Part shown: positions 1-9,117 of the stretch, in pieces
Position numbering within the stretch: the stretch's first letter is position 1
How the letters are laid out: each line of letters starts with the position of its first letter
DNA from: Liolophura sinensis
Lineage: Eukaryota; Mollusca; Polyplacophora; Chitonida; Chitonidae
Length of the DNA: 64,000 bases
NCBI RefSeq assembly: GCF_032854445.1
Contig: NC_088306.1
Coordinates: 16,523,764-16,587,763 of the forward strand
Direction: 5' to 3'
Translations under genes and position numbers: made by a program
Notes under the pieces: model-generated
Told to the model about the DNA's origin: nothing
Seen by the model: the letters and a program-made list of their open reading frames with translations, nothing else
Databases searched by the model: none

Positions 1-4
1 TACT

Positions 5-325
5 CTATTTACAGTTCAACATTACCATGGCACAACTTTCCAGTGGATTTTACCATGGTAAATCTCTGTCTACCATGGTACACTATGGTTCTACTTCATC
101 TATTTATAGTTCAACATTACCATGGTACAACTTTCCAGTGGATTTTACCATGGGAAGTCTCCGTCTACCATGGTACACTATGGTTCTACTTTATCTATTT
201 ATAGTTCAACATTACCATGGTACAACTTTCCAGTGGATTTTACCATGGTAAGTCTCCGTCTACCATGGTACACTATGGTTCTACTTTATCTATTGATAGT
301 TCAACATTACGATGGTACAACATGA
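5..325. repeat. Tandem repeat, 95-bp unit, about 3.4 copies
   Basis: The motif accatgg(t/c)acaactttcc recurs at 24, 119, 214 and 309, exactly 95 bp apart. Each unit carries three near-copies of the 10-bp palindrome TACCATGGTA. Open frames over this array (27-325) are repeat artefacts. The array lies in a FUNDC1 intron, or beyond it at the left edge. Confidence 0.95.
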
Positions 326-368
326 CAATCTTTTTGTCACACCAGTTCTCATGTTTGATACTCCACTT

Positions 369-397
369 CACAGTTCACCTGTAACAGTATCATACTT
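369..397. repeat. Near-copy of FUNDC1 exon 3 donor region
   Basis: Positions 369-397 match 763-791 with one difference, covering the last 19 bases of exon 3, the gt donor and the start of its intron. The flanks do not match, so this is a short local duplication. The copy retains a usable gtgaac donor but has no clear acceptor. The rest of 326-772 shows nothing recognisable. Confidence 0.8.
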
Positions 398-772
398 CTT
401 CTCGACAGTCACAAACACACAAGAACGAAACGTTTACGAAGAAAAAGGGTGAATAAGCTACAAGTAAATTGGAACCTTTCTTTACACTATCGTAAGTACT
501 TTATAAGTCTATCGTAAATTCGTATTCATTCGCAGCATCTATTTTTCTTTAACTCGGCTGATTTTGAGAGCTGATACCACACAGCGATGCTTCCATAAGG
601 ATTACGTTTCCTTTACAATTGCAACCGACAGCTTTTGCAAATATTTACGAATCACTACAAACTTATGCCCAGTTACGAAATTTTTTAATTTTTTAAAATT
701 GTCGCTGACATGAAATTGGAACACGTCTTCATTACAAATGCTCACAAATCAATACGAAAGACCACAGCTCAC

Positions 773-848
773 CTGTAACAGTATCATACTTGTTCCCATC
801 GCTGCAGCAGCTACTTTCCCGATCTTACTGAATAAATAACCTGCACAC
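773..848 (-). CDS. FUNDC1: FUNDC1 exon 3: first membrane region
   Basis: This 76-nt exon follows a gatttcag acceptor and ends at CAG|gtgagc. After completing the split Trp codon it encodes CAGYLFSKIGKVAAAAMGTS and then MILLQ. This aligns residue for residue with human FUNDC1 CAGFLFQKVGKLAATAVGGG and its LLLQ end, the conserved FUN14-domain glycine/alanine-rich membrane stretch. The exon ends in phase 0. A 29-bp near-copy of its 3' end and donor lies downstream in the following intron (369-397). Confidence 0.93.
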
Positions 849-2021
849 CTGAAATCAAAAAATACAATTCAGATTTTCAAAATTAAATTATCCCCAAAAA
901 AAAAACATAAAAAAATAATCTATAAGTGACTTTGTATTGTCTATTTATCTCTCTCTATAACAATAAGTCAAATTTTAGGGATTCAAACGATGATACACAT
1001 AAAGAGGCTGGTCTTCCTTTGCTGTCAACCACATTAAAGATTTCAAGCCTGCGAGTTTAACTGGTGTTTCCTTAACAAGTTCATTTCAAAAAAGAAGTTC
1101 CCCAAAATCATTTCATTTAATGTCCGATCATCAATAATACTGTCCGTATTTTAGTAATCAATGTGTAATTGGCACACGTATACATGTATTGTATTGTTAT
1201 TGCTACAGACGAAAAAGCCAATATCTGTGACAGTGGCTTGCATGTCTTGAAATGTTCATATTTGACTGGAGTTAAATGCCACACTTGAGAAAATTTCACT
1301 CAAATGTAGAGCACTGGGGTCAGTTTAATATATGAAGTAATCCTGGAGTTACACTGTGAATGTCAGTCTTTTGCAAGCAAATGACAAACTTTCCCTATAG
1401 ATCCGAAGAGTTCTATAGGTGGAAGGCAACAGATTGCCAACAAACTCCATGTAAGACAAATGTATGAGTGCTGTGGAAGAGTAAATATCAAAAATTCCCT
1501 GTCTGAGTCTGGGATTGAGTGTACACCTCAAGCATCAGCAAACAGGGCTGCACAGAATTTTAGGCCACTTTCTCATTTAAAAGGTGCGTTTTTAGGAGTA
1601 AACTGTGGCAAGTTTTTGAACTAAAGCCGCATAAGCTAGATGAAGGCACACCTAAGACAGATTTTAAATTTGTACTTCATTGGAAAGCCCATTATAAATT
1701 TTTTTAAAATCCATTATCTTAAAATTCTGACCCTAGTTGCATGCAATAGACGGCTTTGGTGAACTTTTGATCTCTCAAAAATCACCTACTTCATTTAATA
1801 TCTCTCGACACATTTCCAGGACTCTCAAAGAGTCATAACCTGCAGCCTGCATGCTTCTCATAGTTTCACGCCTGAAAAACCAATCTTACGTTACATCATA
1901 GTTGCTGTCGTGAAATAAGAGAGGTAATTCAAAACACTCCTACTGACGTAAAACTGATGACTTTACATCTGCATTTGACAATATAAACAGAGACTAAAGT
2001 TAAGTTATGAAGATGACGCAC
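849..2021 (-). other. FUNDC1 intron 2
   Basis: This intron separates exons 2 and 3 and is AT-rich. Apart from the candidate exon at 1790-1871 it holds a minus-strand 60-codon open frame at 1349-1531 with no recognised similarity, and no identifiable repeat. Confidence 0.75.
1790..1871 (-). CDS. Possible extra or alternative exon in FUNDC1 intron 2, unknown product
   Basis: An 82-nt minus-strand stretch is bounded by a strong acceptor (ttggtttttcag) and a gtaggt donor. In the frame set by FUNDC1 exon 2 (TG|G) it is fully open and encodes R-E-T-M-R-S-M-Q-A-A, then GYDSLRVLEMCREILNE. If the donor is ignored, the frame runs VGDF and stops at TGA. If spliced onward to FUNDC1 exon 3, its length (1 mod 3) shifts the frame and brings an early stop, so inclusion would give a truncated protein or transcript decay. 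I do not recognise the peptide family. It could be a poison or terminal exon, an exon of another transcript, or a coincidence. Confidence 0.3.
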
Positions 2022-2148
2022 CAGCCTGAGACACCCCCTATAGCCAGCTGTTTGCCAGTGGACTGTCGACTGACATCACCAAATATCTGCCGAAGCCAAC
2101 GTGGACTTCTGTCATCAGACATACTTAACACCTCAAATGTGTCGTCTG
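2022..2148 (-). CDS. FUNDC1: FUNDC1 exon 2: cytosolic N-terminus with LIR motif
   Basis: This 127-nt exon has a good acceptor (ttcttatcacag) and a gtgcgt donor. It encodes DDTFEVLSMSDD, then SPRWLRQIFGD, then a GKQLAIGGVSGW end that matches the human IVMGGVTGW stretch just before the first membrane region. FEVL lies where human FUNDC1 has YEVL, the LC3-interacting region core around Tyr18. Here the aromatic residue is Phe and the preceding residue is Thr rather than Ser17. The human residues are controlled by Src (Tyr18) and ULK1 (Ser17), so regulation may differ. The final Trp codon is split TG|G across the intron and is completed by exon 3. Family assignment is secure; the functional consequence is inference. 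Confidence 0.9.
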
Positions 2149-2580
2149 CTGTGATAAGAAGAACAGGAGCCGTCAATGTCAACATTTACATCGTTAATTT
2201 CAGATAACAACTATAATACCATACTCTGCTACAAATCAGAAACAATGTAACACACTAAAAAAGCTCAATCAATGCAAATTTTATCATAACCCATTCCTGT
2301 ACTTATACAATGTGTTTAACAGATGCCTGATAAAAACAAAACAAAAAAACCATTAAGCATTTAACATGACTTACTGACTTGATGTTTTCTACACAAACTG
2401 TCATATTTGAACTGTAATGAAATAAACCCTATCCCAGGGAATATATGCAATGATATTAACCCAAATTTCAAAGTAAGATTAATTAAAAAAGCCCCTTTTT
2501 GGGCATGAAATTTACAATGTAGTAACTGACTAATAAGTTAAGCAAAGGTACTGCAATGATAGTGTCACACTAGCACTAAC

Positions 2581-2605
2581 CATTCAATCTTCTAATCGAC
2601 GGCAT
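2581..2605 (-). CDS. FUNDC1: FUNDC1 exon 1, tentative start exon
   Basis: A short start exon reads ATG at 2605-2603 and encodes MPSIRRLN plus one leftover base, followed by a gttagt donor at 2580. I chose it because exon 2 needs exactly one preceding base; joining gives N-A-D-D-T-F-E-V-L without a stop. Human FUNDC1 also begins with a short exon of about nine codons ending in split phase. No sequence similarity in the eight residues supports the call, so it rests on phase, donor and position. Other minus-strand ATGs nearer KDM6A, around 4015 and 3800, were tested and give the wrong phase at their nearest donor. Confidence 0.5.
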
Positions 2606-4103
2606 CTGCTGGGTTTGTTTAAACTCAACCTCTTTCCACAGTTGTGACAATCAGCTTGTAACTGTGAAAACTGTACGTTATTCTGCAAATTAGTGACATA
2701 AATGTTTACATCGGCAGCATTCAAGTGAACACATCAAGGACAAATATGACCAAGGTGAACAATTAGCTTAAAACATATATAAACATCACACTCATATTTT
2801 CTGATGAAATTTGGGAACCCCAACCTATTTCATCAGTTCATTTGACACGTTCTACTAAATATCATTTCGTAACTTACTACACCCTTAACAATCGCTTAGT
2901 TCTGCAACCAAATCAGATGTTTATGAGCAAATACGAAAACTGTCATTTCTAGTAATTCTATGCAAATTGAAACTGAAAACGAAAGAGAGAGCTTTTACGT
3001 GATCGAACTTTGTTTTCACGACACATTATTACACAACAACAACAACAACATTTACTTAAATTATTTAAGACTCCGCTAAACAATATTCCGTTCAATCCTA
3101 CCTTGATACAAAAAAAAAAAAGAAACACTTTCCAGAGTGTTCTTCAACTTCTGCACTTACAATATGACGTAAAACAACAACAATTACAAAAACGAGTATT
3201 AAGCAAGTGCGTGCCTCATCTGGGACCGGGTCATTGGCTGGAACCCTTTCTCCAAGTAGGGCTTCACAATTTTTCTAATCCGCGGAGTCGTTTATCAGGA
3301 GGTTTAAATATTTATTCCCTGTACATCATAAATAAGCAGACAAAAGTAAAACCGTGCTTTCTCAATATACTATAAATCATCAACATACCATTCTGTAAAA
3401 GTTAGTGTATTTTTATTAAAGTATGATTGTTTACAAACATGTAAAAATGACATAGCACTCATTACATACAGTGCCCAAGAATTGTTAAAATTGTGAATAA
3501 ATTTGTTGCAATATCCAGTTTCCTCAAAGAAAAAAATATACTTCTTCGCTGTATATACATGTATTGGCCAACGTATTCGTATTCCTTGTGGAAATGAAAC
3601 GGTTGGTGCGGAGTTGTAATATGTAATATATACTGTAAAATACGGCTAAGAATAAACAAATATTCCTTGAATAGTCGCCTCCCTCAAAAGACAGCGCTGG
3701 TTTATGTAGTGTGCTGTTAACAATAATTCAATGTTGCAAATCTCAGATTTAAACCTGAAACGACGACGTCCCAAAACGTCAAAAGCGCTGTTGATCGTCA
3801 TTTTACAGAGGCAAACGTTTGTATATCGTCTGTTTTGCACTCAGGTTAAAACAAACACCTCCCATCTATATGAAGGATGTATTTTGATTACAGCTGTGTT
3901 TTTTGCAGAGAAACTCACGAAACTGATGAAAAATATTTCTTCGGATCGAAATCAAGTGTGCTTTCTACGTGTAGCTTTGTTTTCATTGGTCGTTGGGCTG
4001 AGCCGGTCGCTTCCATTTTCGGGTGCTTTTTTGCAAAATTGTAGAAGATAAAGCGCAGAAATCGGCCTATATCTCGAAGTTGCACGAGGCAGGTTTCTTC
4101 GGA

Positions 4104-4124
4104 ATGCGCATACAGTTTGTCTGA
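4104..4124 (+). promoter_or_regulatory. uORF 1 upstream of KDM6A
   Basis: This six-codon upstream frame (MRIQFV) ends in TGA at 4122-4124. The A of that stop is also the first base of the next ATG, a TGATG overlap. It matters only if transcription starts upstream of 4104, which is not known. Confidence 0.45.
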
Positions 4125-4144
4125 TGAGTTTTGGATTGGACTAA
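4124..4144 (+). promoter_or_regulatory. uORF 2 upstream of KDM6A
   Basis: This six-codon frame (MSFGLD) ends in TAA at 4142-4144, only 10 nt before the KDM6A ATG at 4155. With uORF 1 it forms an overlapping pair that could lower initiation at the main start. Confidence 0.45.
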
Positions 4145-4154
4145 ACCGACAAGC

Positions 4155-4222
4155 ATGACCGCGCAAGCCGATGAAGCCAGTTTTTCCGAGGAAGAGAAGC
4201 AGATTCTATCATCTCTGGACAG
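4155..4222 (+). CDS. KDM6A: KDM6A exon 1: start and acidic N-terminus
   Basis: The exon encodes MTAQADEASFSEEEKQILSS and then LD, ending in a split Ser codon before a gtaccc donor. Human KDM6A has a similar LTAEEREALGGLDS stretch. I chose the ATG at 4155 because it is the first in its frame after an in-frame TGA at 4125-4127. It has A at -3, and it aligns with the start of the conserved acidic segment. The vertebrate protein has an extra alanine-rich N-terminal extension that is absent here. Two small uORFs precede it. Confidence 0.85.
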
Positions 4223-4644
4223 GTACCCGACGACCCAACCCCTTTTAGTTGTGCTCGTGTCGTCCTTGGACGTGAATGTGTTACATTGTACAACTGGTTA
4301 CAACAGTTTGTGTCAAAGTCATTTTAAGAATTAAATGCGTTTATGCAAAGCAGTGAGTGAGCAAAAGTATGATGAAAAATGCACTGCCAAATGGGTGACT
4401 GGCAACCTTATTAAGTTTGACAGATAGGGCTGATGAACTCATGCAAACAACAACAACGTCTGTAGCTTGGCGAGTGAAGCAGACACCTGATTTAACAATG
4501 TACTAACGTACCGAACAGGTCAGCTTCACCCGCCACTCCTATGAAATCAATGGTGTTGGGAGCAAAGAAACTTACTTCCTGCCAGAAAACTTCGTAAATG
4601 CATTATAAAGGACACTGGCCTGGTATATTTATGTGTCGACGACA

Positions 4645-5146
4645 CTGATTCCCTGATATGAACAAATTGTAAACATGTGAAGCATTGGTAAACCATCTTT
4701 CAACCATAATCCAGCTGTTTGAACTTTGGAGTCGGGCAAACCAATCTAACATCCGCCATGTTTGTAAATTTTTTTTCAACTTCGAGCAGGGTGATGGGCT
4801 GCGAAAATTTTATCCCTCCCAACATTCTGTTCAAAGGGCATGCAATTTTTTAAAATGCAGTTTACATGCTAACATAGCAAAAATATTGTGTCTAGAGAGC
4901 ATTTAGTATGAAGATAAAGGCGTTTAGGTTCTCCTTTAAGAATTACATGCCCTGTAAACAGAATGTTGGGAGAGATAAAATTCTCCCGGCCCATCACCCT
5001 GCCAGAAGGTGAAAAAAAATTCCAGACATGGCGGACGTTGATTTGGTTTGCCCGAGTCAAAAGTTTAAATGGCTGGATTACTGTTAAAAGATAGTTAACC
5101 AATGCCAGCTTTGACATGCTTACAGTTTGTTTGAATCCAGGAATCA
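4645..5146. mobile_element. Fold-back element in KDM6A intron 1
   Basis: Two arms of about 200 bp are imperfect reverse complements: roughly 4645-4850 and 4935-5146, around a spacer of about 85 bp. Matching blocks include ctgattcc at the outer ends, tcgggcaaaccaa, ccgccatgt followed by a T/A run, gggtgatgggc, and aacattctg. The mirrored peptides read from opposite strands (RANQSNIRHV and RANQINVRHV) show the same symmetry. It resembles a fold-back DNA transposon or two inverted copies of one repeat. The rest of intron 1 (5150-6735) shows nothing recognisable. Confidence 0.8.
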
Positions 5147-6739
5147 GTGCGTATCAAAAATAAGGCAGGGTTCGAGCCGTTTTTTTTAGTGAAATTGTTT
5201 GTGTGGATATCCATATGAGTGAAACTGGGCGTTATGGTAGGAACATCCAGATTAGCTTTGGGCTAGTTTGTATTCGACACAACCGCGCAATTCCTGTTAT
5301 GTCACATGACATGCTCTTGCAGGTCTTCCCTGACTTTTGACACATAAGGGAAGCCTAATTTTGCACATGGAACTAACCGAGAGACGAAGATGTTTGTACA
5401 TGACTGAGCTTTTAAAATTGTAGTACTGACAGTTCTCTGTTTCTAAACGAAGTTGCTTCGTCTGTACAAGCTATCATGTTCGCTATCTTCTTCAAACTTG
5501 GCAAAAAAGTTATTTTTGATCGTTTCCACGTGAGAGTGTATTTACAAGTGTTGCTAGGTACCTGAGCTATTACGTAAGCGACCTAGTTATTTGTAGTTGT
5601 ATTTGTATTTTCTGACTTGTACCCATCTGATTTTTGCCTGGTTTGAGTGTGGCTCTGTACTGCTTGGTACGTTAATGCATTGTTAGATCACTTGGGCCAT
5701 ACACATGCGGGTACTGCGTTAGGAGCCTTTGTCCTCGCACTATAACCAGGTAGAGTGTGTTGATGTTAATTGATTGGGAAACTAAATTTTGAGGTTGGAC
5801 ACTGTTTATTTTCAGTAATAAATGAAATTTTAACAATGAAATAACTTTACTCGATGTGACTGCTAAATACTGAATCTTCAAAGACCATTTTTTTTTCTTT
5901 GCCTTTGTGAAAGACAGGTCAAAACCAAAATTTATTTTAAGTTGGTCCAAATTAAACACGTAAGCTGTTTTAAACATGCTATCTTTGTAAAGTAAATACA
6001 TGTACATTGTGTCACTGTGCTGTTGACAGCTGTACTAATTTGTGCATTTTCCTGTTACTTAGGATTGAAAGCTGCTAGTTTCAGCATCAATTTAGTCTGA
6101 TATTGCTCTGATGTTAGGTTTGGCAAATATTTTTTTCCCCCCAAGGATGGCCCCAAACCAACACCATAGTGTGTTCCATTTTAATAACCTGATGAACCTT
6201 TTTGAACTCTGTATTTAGTTTATGACTTATTTTTATGTTTTTAGTCTGTATATTAGGGAGTTAAACAGCTCTAAATGTTTGTCTTTACAGGGCTTGCAAA
6301 ATCTGAAATAATCTGCTAGCTCTTTGGGCAGCCTACATTGGACATTTAGCAGCCCAGATATTTTTCAGATAGCCAAACAAGATTTACAGTAACCTTTTTT
6401 TTTTTTTTTTTGTTATTACATTCGCTTATAGACATTGTCAGCTTTCCAAAAAGATCCAGAGTCAAGAAAATGTTTGTTTTACGATACAGATGTATCACTG
6501 TACTGTTCTCAGCATTTATTCCTTCCGTTACTAAGATAGACAAGGGATAAAGATTGTGAACAGTGTCAAAACATTGTGCAATTATACCAAAAAAAAGATA
6601 GTAATTATGCCCAGATAAGGAAAAATAGCTGCGTTCAACTTAATATTTTCTCTTTTTGTATTATTACGTTAAGCACTGGACAGTTACAGTCATCATTAAG
6701 CTTTTCATGATTCCCTTGAGCCATTTTTCTTTAATTCAT

Positions 6740-6985
6740 GAGGTGCCTGCCAGCACGGCGCAATGATTCAGGAGGCTCTCACCATTGTGTTCACTATAGG
6801 TTCAAGTGAAAGTTATGCTGGTTTCCTCTCCAGTTGTACATGGGAAGGTCGGTCAGCAACATGTGGAGGGTCATGGGTTTCCGGTGGGCTCTGTCTTCTT
6901 TCCTCCTGCTATAAAATCATAATGCTGGCTACTGTTGTATAGGTCAAATATTCTTGAGTGCTGTGTAAAACATCAATCAAGTAAA
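6740..6985 (+). mobile_element. SINE family A, nearly full length, degenerate
   Basis: It contains the family landmarks in order: tRNA-like head with a caatgattcaggaggctctc region, gttcaag box B-like sequence, tgctggtttcctctcc, catgggaagg, agcaac, ataatgctggctactgttgtata, and the tail attcttgagtgctgtgtaaaacatcaatcaa. Confidence 0.85.
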
Positions 6986-7140
6986 TTTTAGTCATAATGA
7001 TGGCTTTCTTTCCATAGTTGCTTTTTTTTTTTATAGCTTTTCTGTTCTGAGTGGTAATGTCAAACTATTAGGAAGATTAGGTGACACGAAAACATAACTC
7101 AAGAACATTTACATTGACATAAAATTTGTTGCTGTTGCAG

Positions 7141-7207
7141 TTGCCTGTATGGATTTGTCAAACTGGATGCCCCGGAGAATGCTGCTAGGAAAGCCCTGAT
7201 TACCAAG
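7141..7207 (+). CDS. KDM6A: KDM6A exon 2
   Basis: A 67-nt exon lies between a tgctgttgcag acceptor and a gtaggt donor. It completes the split Ser and encodes CLYGFVKLDAPENAARKALI, then TK. It aligns with human [21 protein letters not shown], including the GFV and the lysine before the splice. It ends in phase 0. Confidence 0.93.
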
Positions 7208-7650
7208 GTAGGTTGAGCATATGTGTGTATCATTGACTTAAATTCTCGGTGTGAACGTGACTTGTGACCTAATAATCACTAACGAGTGTTCTAAATGACC
7301 TAAATTTTTGCCCACAAAGGTGCATTTATAGAGGCAAAAAAATGTCACCAGATACTATTTTTGATGCTGAAAGTTACAATTTTCCAGCAGAATATCATCC
7401 CATTGTTAGAAGCAAACCTCAAAACACCTTTCTAAAGTCAATGGAACTCTTAGCATCAGGAAAAATGGGCAGGTTAGTCATGGACAAAATTTGTGGTCAT
7501 TGAGGGTATGTCTTGAAAAACAGCAGTCATCCTAACCTTGTGTGGTCAATCTTCTTGTACATAAAGACCATCGAGTTATTGTTGTCCTGCAAACACCCAT
7601 GACACCTGACATCCGCTATCCCATATCTCATGTTCTCACTAACGTGATCG

Positions 7651-7730
7651 GGCTTACGAGCTGGGGATTTGAACTAGCAATCTGTGAGTTTTTCTAAATC
7701 CATGCTTCTACCACTAGACTATAGGAAAAA
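7651..7730 (-). mobile_element. tRNA-derived SINE head (family C)
   Basis: Read on the minus strand, it has a tRNA A-box-like tagtctagtggtagaagcat and a B-box-like agttcaaatcccc about 35 nt later. A related head lies at 48875-48950. There is no stable cloverleaf, so it is a SINE or tRNA pseudogene rather than a tRNA gene. Confidence 0.6.
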
Positions 7731-7756
7731 TGTCCTCAGTCAATAAGTATGATGTT

Positions 7757-7976
7757 GATACCCTAATTCCTCAACCTTTTCACGTAAGAAAGAGCAAATT
7801 TCAGCACAATTTATGCACATTTAGGATTGATTTTGGAGACAAAACTACGTTGGTCAGATCATCCAATTTCAGGGCGTCACAAAAAATATGATATTGTCAA
7901 TCAACACAGCATAATGCCGTCTGAATATGCTTGAATAAACACCTTGCAAATGTGTGAAATACTTGAAAAATTATAT
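7757..7976 (+). mobile_element. MITE-like family, subfamily A
   Basis: Starts taattcctcaacctttt; its internal landmarks are gattttggagacaaaacta, a ttcagggcgtcac block and aataaacaccttgcaaa; the 3' end is degenerate. This is the family with ctgtaattcttcaaccttttt termini that recurs through the window. Confidence 0.75.
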
Positions 7977-8321
7977 TAGTGCTTATACACCACTCTGTTA
8001 CACTTAAACTAAAGGATATTCATTTGTTCGTCTGTGACACTTTCGTTTCCATACAGTAAATCTTCTAAATATTGTGATAAAACCAGGATTAAAAAACAAG
8101 CCTGACCCATGCTTAAGTCTTGCATATTTAATAATATCAGTGATTCTGATTGGTTGTTTCTATGCAGTAACTGCTTCAAATATTGTATTATAAATAATAT
8201 TTTATAAAATTTTGTATGGAGATTGAATTTGTGGACCATCATATAAAGTTCAAAAACCATCTGGACCCATTTATATTTAATATGGGATTTAAATGGTTTG
8301 AATTTGCTTGTTTGCTGACAG

Positions 8322-8457
8322 GCTATCTCTGTGTACGACAAGAGGGTGAAGGATGTAGTGGCGGGACAAGATCAGGCAGGGACGACACACACATTCGACC
8401 CGGCGATCTACTGTAAACTGGGACATCTCCTGCTACTGACAGAACAGTTTGAGAAAG
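8322..8457 (+). CDS. KDM6A: KDM6A exon 3: lead into TPR array
   Basis: A 136-nt exon lies between a tgctgacag acceptor and a gtatga donor. It begins AISVYDKRVKD and ends IYCKLGHLLLLTEQFEK with one base left over. The human counterpart is AVRCYESLI through FFCQLGHFNLLLEDYPK. The LGHLLLLTEQFEKA segment is the first helix pair of TPR 1. The middle (AGQDQAGTTHTFD) is a variable loop, slightly longer than in human. Confidence 0.95.
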
Positions 8458-8566
8458 GTATGAAGCAGTGTGTCAGGGCAGTGCAGACGTTCTGATACGT
8501 GCAGGTTAAAATTGAAGGTTTGCCTTTATTTTTTTACATAATAAGGTCTCCATAATGGATTTGTCA

Positions 8567-8715
8567 GTAAGGACCCTCTTTCACAGTACTTTGTAAATCA
8601 ATTTTTCCTAACTTTTCTCGTAATTGACGCCACCTTATGGCACTTTAACCCAGACATGTTTTATGAGAAAAGTTAGGAGAATTATGACTTTCGAAGTTTT
8701 ATGAAAGTGGCCTAG
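8567..8715. mobile_element. Palindromic MITE-like element in KDM6A intron 3
   Basis: The arms cctaacttttctcgtaa and ttatgagaaaagttagg are inverted copies with one mismatch. Outer parts ctctttcacagtactttg and gaagttttatgaaagtggcc also pair. It is a short non-autonomous palindromic element. Confidence 0.7.
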
Positions 8716-9117
8716 AGGCTCCATGTGGCCCATAACATCACACTCATTCATCGATTAAAATGAGAGCCATACCCGAACTGCCAGTTTCAGTTGTTTGACC
8801 TGGAATGCTGTTTCTGACAGGTCATCCCGGCCTCATACAAGTCCTCTGAACCACAATTCAGCAGCTATTTGGATTACCTCCCCTTGTTTGTGTTTCAGCC
8901 TGATGATGGCCACCCACTGACAAAGTGACTGGTCCAGGGACGTTGTAATCAAACACCTTAATTTTATGCATGAAAACAGTTTTTTCTTCTTCAAATGTTT
9001 AAATACTATGGTGGGCCATGTCGTGCACAGTTTGAACTCACAGTGACAGGAGTTACCTTGCGGCTCACACTTACACAGATTCACCAAACAGAACACTTGG
9101 TCTTGAATTGCTTAGTA

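Larger units (their letters stand above)
1..2605 (-). other. FUNDC1: FUNDC1 gene, 5' part (gene span, partial)
   Basis: This is the gene-level span of the FUNDC1 orthologue, read leftwards and cut by the left window edge. FUNDC1 is a small multi-pass protein of the outer mitochondrial membrane that recruits LC3/GABARAP during hypoxic mitophagy and also works at ER-mitochondria contacts. Three exons are placed: 2581-2605 (start, tentative), 2022-2148 (cytosolic N-terminus with LIR motif) and 773-848 (first membrane region). Joined, they read through without stops, and exon 3 ends at a codon boundary after a LLQ-type end, as I recall for vertebrate FUNDC1. The remaining C-terminal exons, with the basic helix and last membrane segment, are not visible in 1-772 and must lie further left. 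Intron sizes are 432 bp and 1173 bp. Confidence 0.85.
2606..4154. promoter_or_regulatory. Shared FUNDC1/KDM6A intergenic region, likely bidirectional promoter
   Basis: The two start codons diverge across 1549 bp. The KDM6A-proximal 400 bp is richer in GC and CpG than its surroundings. It contains an inverted CCAAT box (attgg, 3985-3989), a YY1-like ccatttt just after it (4013-4019), and two acgtc cores resembling CRE half-sites (3766-3770 and 3776-3780). On the FUNDC1 side, a ttatatat stretch lies on the minus strand near 2775-2783, about 170 bp upstream of the proposed ATG. A CAA microsatellite at about 3033-3050 creates a spurious glutamine-rich open frame (3010-3375). Motif calls are by eye, and no transcription start can be placed. 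Confidence 0.6.

Noticed and set aside
3010-3375. 121-codon plus-strand frame with a glutamine run
   Set aside because: The run comes from a CAA microsatellite; the frame crosses poly-A and shows no recognised domain in the intergenic region.
3915-4166. Minus-strand frame near 4015 as FUNDC1 start exon
   Set aside because: Its nearest donor leaves two bases, giving an immediate frame error and stop when joined to FUNDC1 exon 2; the ATG at 2605 fits the phase.
4685-5117. Overlapping opposed frames with similar peptides, as if two paralogous genes
   Set aside because: The similarity is due to the inverted arms of a fold-back element read from opposite strands.
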